Position numbers and translations under genes: made by a program. From assembly GCA_028292075.1 (NCBI GenBank), contig JAQGNA010000198.1, forward strand, positions 1 through 5,843: 5,843 bases of DNA, read 5' to 3'. Shown one piece after another: positions 3,904-5,843 of the stretch. This DNA comes from Rhodoferax sp. (GTDB lineage Bacteria > Pseudomonadota > Gammaproteobacteria > Burkholderiales > Burkholderiaceae). Within the stretch, counting starts at the first letter, position 1. Each line of letters opens with the position of its first letter. Under the pieces are notes generated by a model that searched no databases, was not told where the DNA came from, and was given only the letters and a program-made list of their open reading frames with translations.

Positions 3904-5763
3904 ATGAAGAACGAAAACACCGCCGCGCCTTGCCCGCCCTGTCTCATCTCCTCCGGCCTGCCCTTGCGGCAGCCGGCCGTCTCGACGCTCCTCGGCCTCG
4001 TGGCAGCGGCGCTGGTCGCTGGCTGTGCGTCGACGCCGCTGCCGCCATGGCGGCCCCCAGCCCAAGTCAGCAGCACTGTGCCGCAGGCCCCGGTCACCCC
4101 GGTCGCCCCGGTCAACCCATCAGCCCCGGCTCCGGCGCCGTCGAATGGTGCGGTCACCGTGCCGGTGCCCGCGCAGGGCATGGCACCCGCGCCGGCCGCC
4201 TCGGCGAGCAACGCCCCCGCCGCCCCTCCGTACAACGAGGCGGTCGCCGCGCGTTTTCCGGACCCAGCCATTGCCTACAGCACGCCCGGGCTGGAGCCTG
4301 GCCGCACCACATATTCGACCAACGAGGAAGTTTCCACCTGGCTGTACAAGATGGCGGCCACACCACCGACCGGCGCAACGGCAACCGTGCTTTCGCTCGG
4401 TGTGTCGCAGCAAGGCCGGCCGCTTGAAGCGCTGGTGATCACCAAGTCCGGCAGCACCGACCCCTCTGCCTTGGTGGCAGGAGGCCGTCCGACAGTGCTG
4501 TTGGTCGGCCAGCAGCACGGCGATGAACCGGCGGGCAGCGAAGCCCTGTTGGTGCTCTCGCGCGAGCTGGCGCAGGGCCTGCTCGAGCCGGTGCTCGACC
4601 GCATCAATGTCATCATCATGCCCCGCGCCAACCCCGACGGTGCCGCCGCGGGCACGCGGGTCACGGCCAACGGCATCGACATGAACCGCGACCACCTGCT
4701 GCTGCAGACGCCCGAAGCGCGCGCGCTGGCGAAGCTGGGCCGCGACTACCGCCCGGCCGTGGTGGTCGATGCGCATGAATACACCGTGGTCGGCCGCTAC
4801 CTTGAGAAGTTCGGCACGATCCAGAAGTTCGATGCGCTGTTTCAGTACGCCACCACGCCCAACCTCCCCGAGTTCCTGCCGCGCGCGGCCGAGGAGTGGT
4901 ACCGCCGTCCGGTGCGCGCCGCCTGGAAGACCCAGGGCCTGACCGACGAGTGGTACTACACCACCTCCACCAACCTGGAAGACAAGCGCATCTCGATGGG
5001 CGGCGTGCAGCCGGACACGGGCCGCAACGTCAACGGCCTGAAGAACGCCATCAGCCTGCTGGTCGAAACACGCGGTGTGGGCATCGGCCGCATGCACATC
5101 CAGCGGCGCGTGCATTCTCAGGTCACCGCCATGGCAAGCGTGCTGCAAGCCACCGCGAGCCGCGCCGAAGAGCTGAAGAAGCTGCGTCCCTACATGGACA
5201 AGGAAATCGCCAGCAAGGCGTGCAGCGCTCAAGCGGTGGTCGAGGCCGGGCAGACCCCGGCTCAGTACCAACTCACCATGCTCGACCCCACCACCGGGGC
5301 CGACCGTTCCCTCACCGTCGACTGGAATTCATCGCTCTCGCTGGAGACGGTCAAGGCCCGTGTGCGGCCTTGCGGTTACTGGTTGTCGGCCGCGTCATCG
5401 GACGCGGTGGAGCGCCTGCAACTGCTGGGGGTGCAAGTGCAGCGCGTGGCCGAGTCGAGTTCGATCCTGGCCGACGTCTACCGCGAGACTTCGCGCAGCA
5501 CCGGTGTGCGCGAGGACGTGCGCGGCAGCGTGGCTGGCGGCGGCGAGATCGTCAAGGCGGAGGTGGCGCTAATGCGCGGCCTGATCGATGCGCCCGTGGG
5601 CTCCTACTACGTGTCGCTCAATCAGCCAATGGCCAACCTGGCGCTGGCCGCGCTCGAGCCCGACACGCAAAACAGCTTCTTCGCCAACCGCGTGCTGGAC
5701 AGCCTGCAAAGTACTGCGCGGGTGATGTCCGAGCCCAACATCAAGCTCGATATGCTCGATTGA
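3904..5763 (+). CDS. Lipoprotein with M14-family zinc carboxypeptidase domain
   Basis: A 619-residue predicted envelope metallopeptidase. The lipobox LVAG-Cys41 follows the hydrophobic run STLLGLVAAALVAG; Ala at +2 fits outer-membrane sorting. Residues 45-109 form a proline/alanine-rich linker. The M14 domain spans about 135-410: zinc ligands His205 and Glu208 in QQHGDEPAG and His291 in VVVDAHEY, the NPDG segment (243-246), the Asn261-Arg262 substrate-carboxylate pair in DMNRDH, and probable catalytic Glu388 in LLVETRG, so the domain looks active. About 200 further residues end with GSYYVSLNQPMANLALAAL, which resembles a C-terminal segment of other large bacterial M14 proteins. The ATG at 3904 is preferred over the ATG at 3868 because AGAGA sits just before it. 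Its n-region is long and contains CPPC; a TTG at 3964 would give a more typical 20-residue lipoprotein signal. The substrate is unknown; periplasmic peptides, peptidoglycan fragments or surface proteins are possible. Confidence 0.9.
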   Translation: MKNENTAAPCPPCLISSGLPLRQPAVSTLLGLVAAALVAGCASTPLPPWRPPAQVSSTVPQAPVTPVAPVNPSAPAPAPSNGAVTVPVPAQGMAPAPAASASNAPAAPPYNEAVAARFPDPAIAYSTPGLEPGRTTYSTNEEVSTWLYKMAATPPTGATATVLSLGVSQQGRPLEALVITKSGSTDPSALVAGGRPTVLLVGQQHGDEPAGSEALLVLSRELAQGLLEPVLDRINVIIMPRANPDGAAAGTRVTANGIDMNRDHLLLQTPEARALAKLGRDYRPAVVVDAHEYTVVGRYLEKFGTIQKFDALFQYATTPNLPEFLPRAAEEWYRRPVRAAWKTQGLTDEWYYTTSTNLEDKRISMGGVQPDTGRNVNGLKNAISLLVETRGVGIGRMHIQRRVHSQVTAMASVLQATASRAEELKKLRPYMDKEIASKACSAQAVVEAGQTPAQYQLTMLDPTTGADRSLTVDWNSSLSLETVKARVRPCGYWLSAASSDAVERLQLLGVQVQRVAESSSILADVYRETSRSTGVREDVRGSVAGGGEIVKAEVALMRGLIDAPVGSYYVSLNQPMANLALAALEPDTQNSFFANRVLDSLQSTARVMSEPNIKLDMLD

Positions 5764-5843
5764 TTTCGCCGACGCGCCGGCTGAGAGCGCGGCTCGGCGG
5801 TCAGATCGCCAAGTCGAAGCAGGAGTCCTACGCCGACTGCTGG
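5760..5843 (+). other. Open frame running off the window, possible start of a downstream gene
   Basis: A frame open to the window edge starts with a TTG (5760-5762) that overlaps the M14 stop codon and continues as RLGGQIAKSKQESYADCW. From about 5787 nearly all codons end in G or C, as in the neighbouring genes, which hints at coding sequence. There is no ATG/GTG start or Shine-Dalgarno in view and I do not recognise the sequence. The minus strand alternatively shows a short frame ending in a stop at 5829-5831, so a convergent gene end cannot be excluded. The evidence is weak either way. Confidence 0.2.

Noticed and set aside
4120..5271. A 383-codon minus-strand frame opposite the M14 gene
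   Set aside because: Antisense shadow with no motif; the plus strand holds an intact zinc carboxypeptidase.
1..5843. CRISPR arrays, insertion sequences, integrase genes, tRNA or rRNA genes
   Set aside because: No regularly spaced repeats, transposase motifs, terminal inverted repeats with target duplications or tRNA cloverleaf sequences were found by eye.

Overview
The window reads as chromosomal DNA of a GC-rich betaproteobacterium, most likely Burkholderiales and probably Comamonadaceae-like (Variovorax, Polaromonas or Acidovorax type). This is inferred from three things: strong G/C preference at third codon positions, the protein flavour of every gene, and a GntR/FCD regulator placed divergently from a methylmalonyl-CoA mutase gene. 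No taxonomic search was possible.

Layout. (1) 1-452, minus strand: the 5' part of the gene for the large methylmalonyl-CoA mutase polypeptide, cut by the window edge. (2) 453-609: a short divergent promoter region with an 18-bp imperfect palindrome that covers candidate -10 elements on both strands. (3) 610-1245, plus: a complete GntR-family FCD regulator, probably controlling the mutase (propionyl-CoA/methylmalonyl-CoA metabolism). (4) About 1342-1541, plus: what looks like the decayed C-terminal end of a two-component sensor/regulator protein. It ends in a 30-bp-period tandem duplication that also holds the end of the next, convergent gene. (5) 1559-2608, minus: dusA, a tRNA-dihydrouridine synthase. 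(6) 2609-3090: a 482-bp divergent intergenic region, clearly AT-richer than its surroundings, with nested inverted repeats. (7) 3091-3699, plus: a secreted spore coat U (SCPU) domain protein, a pilin-like subunit of archaic chaperone-usher pili, with no chaperone or usher gene in view. (8) 3904-5763, plus: a large lipoprotein with an intact M14 zinc carboxypeptidase domain, preceded by a proline/alanine-rich linker and followed by a C-terminal region. (9) 5764-5843: an 80-bp tail that may start another reading frame.

The genes do not form one pathway. The mutase and its regulator make one metabolic unit, dusA is a housekeeping tRNA-modification gene, and the SCPU protein and M14 lipoprotein form an envelope or secretion section. 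No mobile element, CRISPR array, rRNA or tRNA was recognised. I do not see a convincing new system. The points most worth a second look are the cluster of non-conservative changes in the mutase N-terminal region, the gene-end duplication between the sensor remnant and dusA, the orphan SCPU gene with its AT-rich leader, and the unusual domain layout of the M14 lipoprotein.
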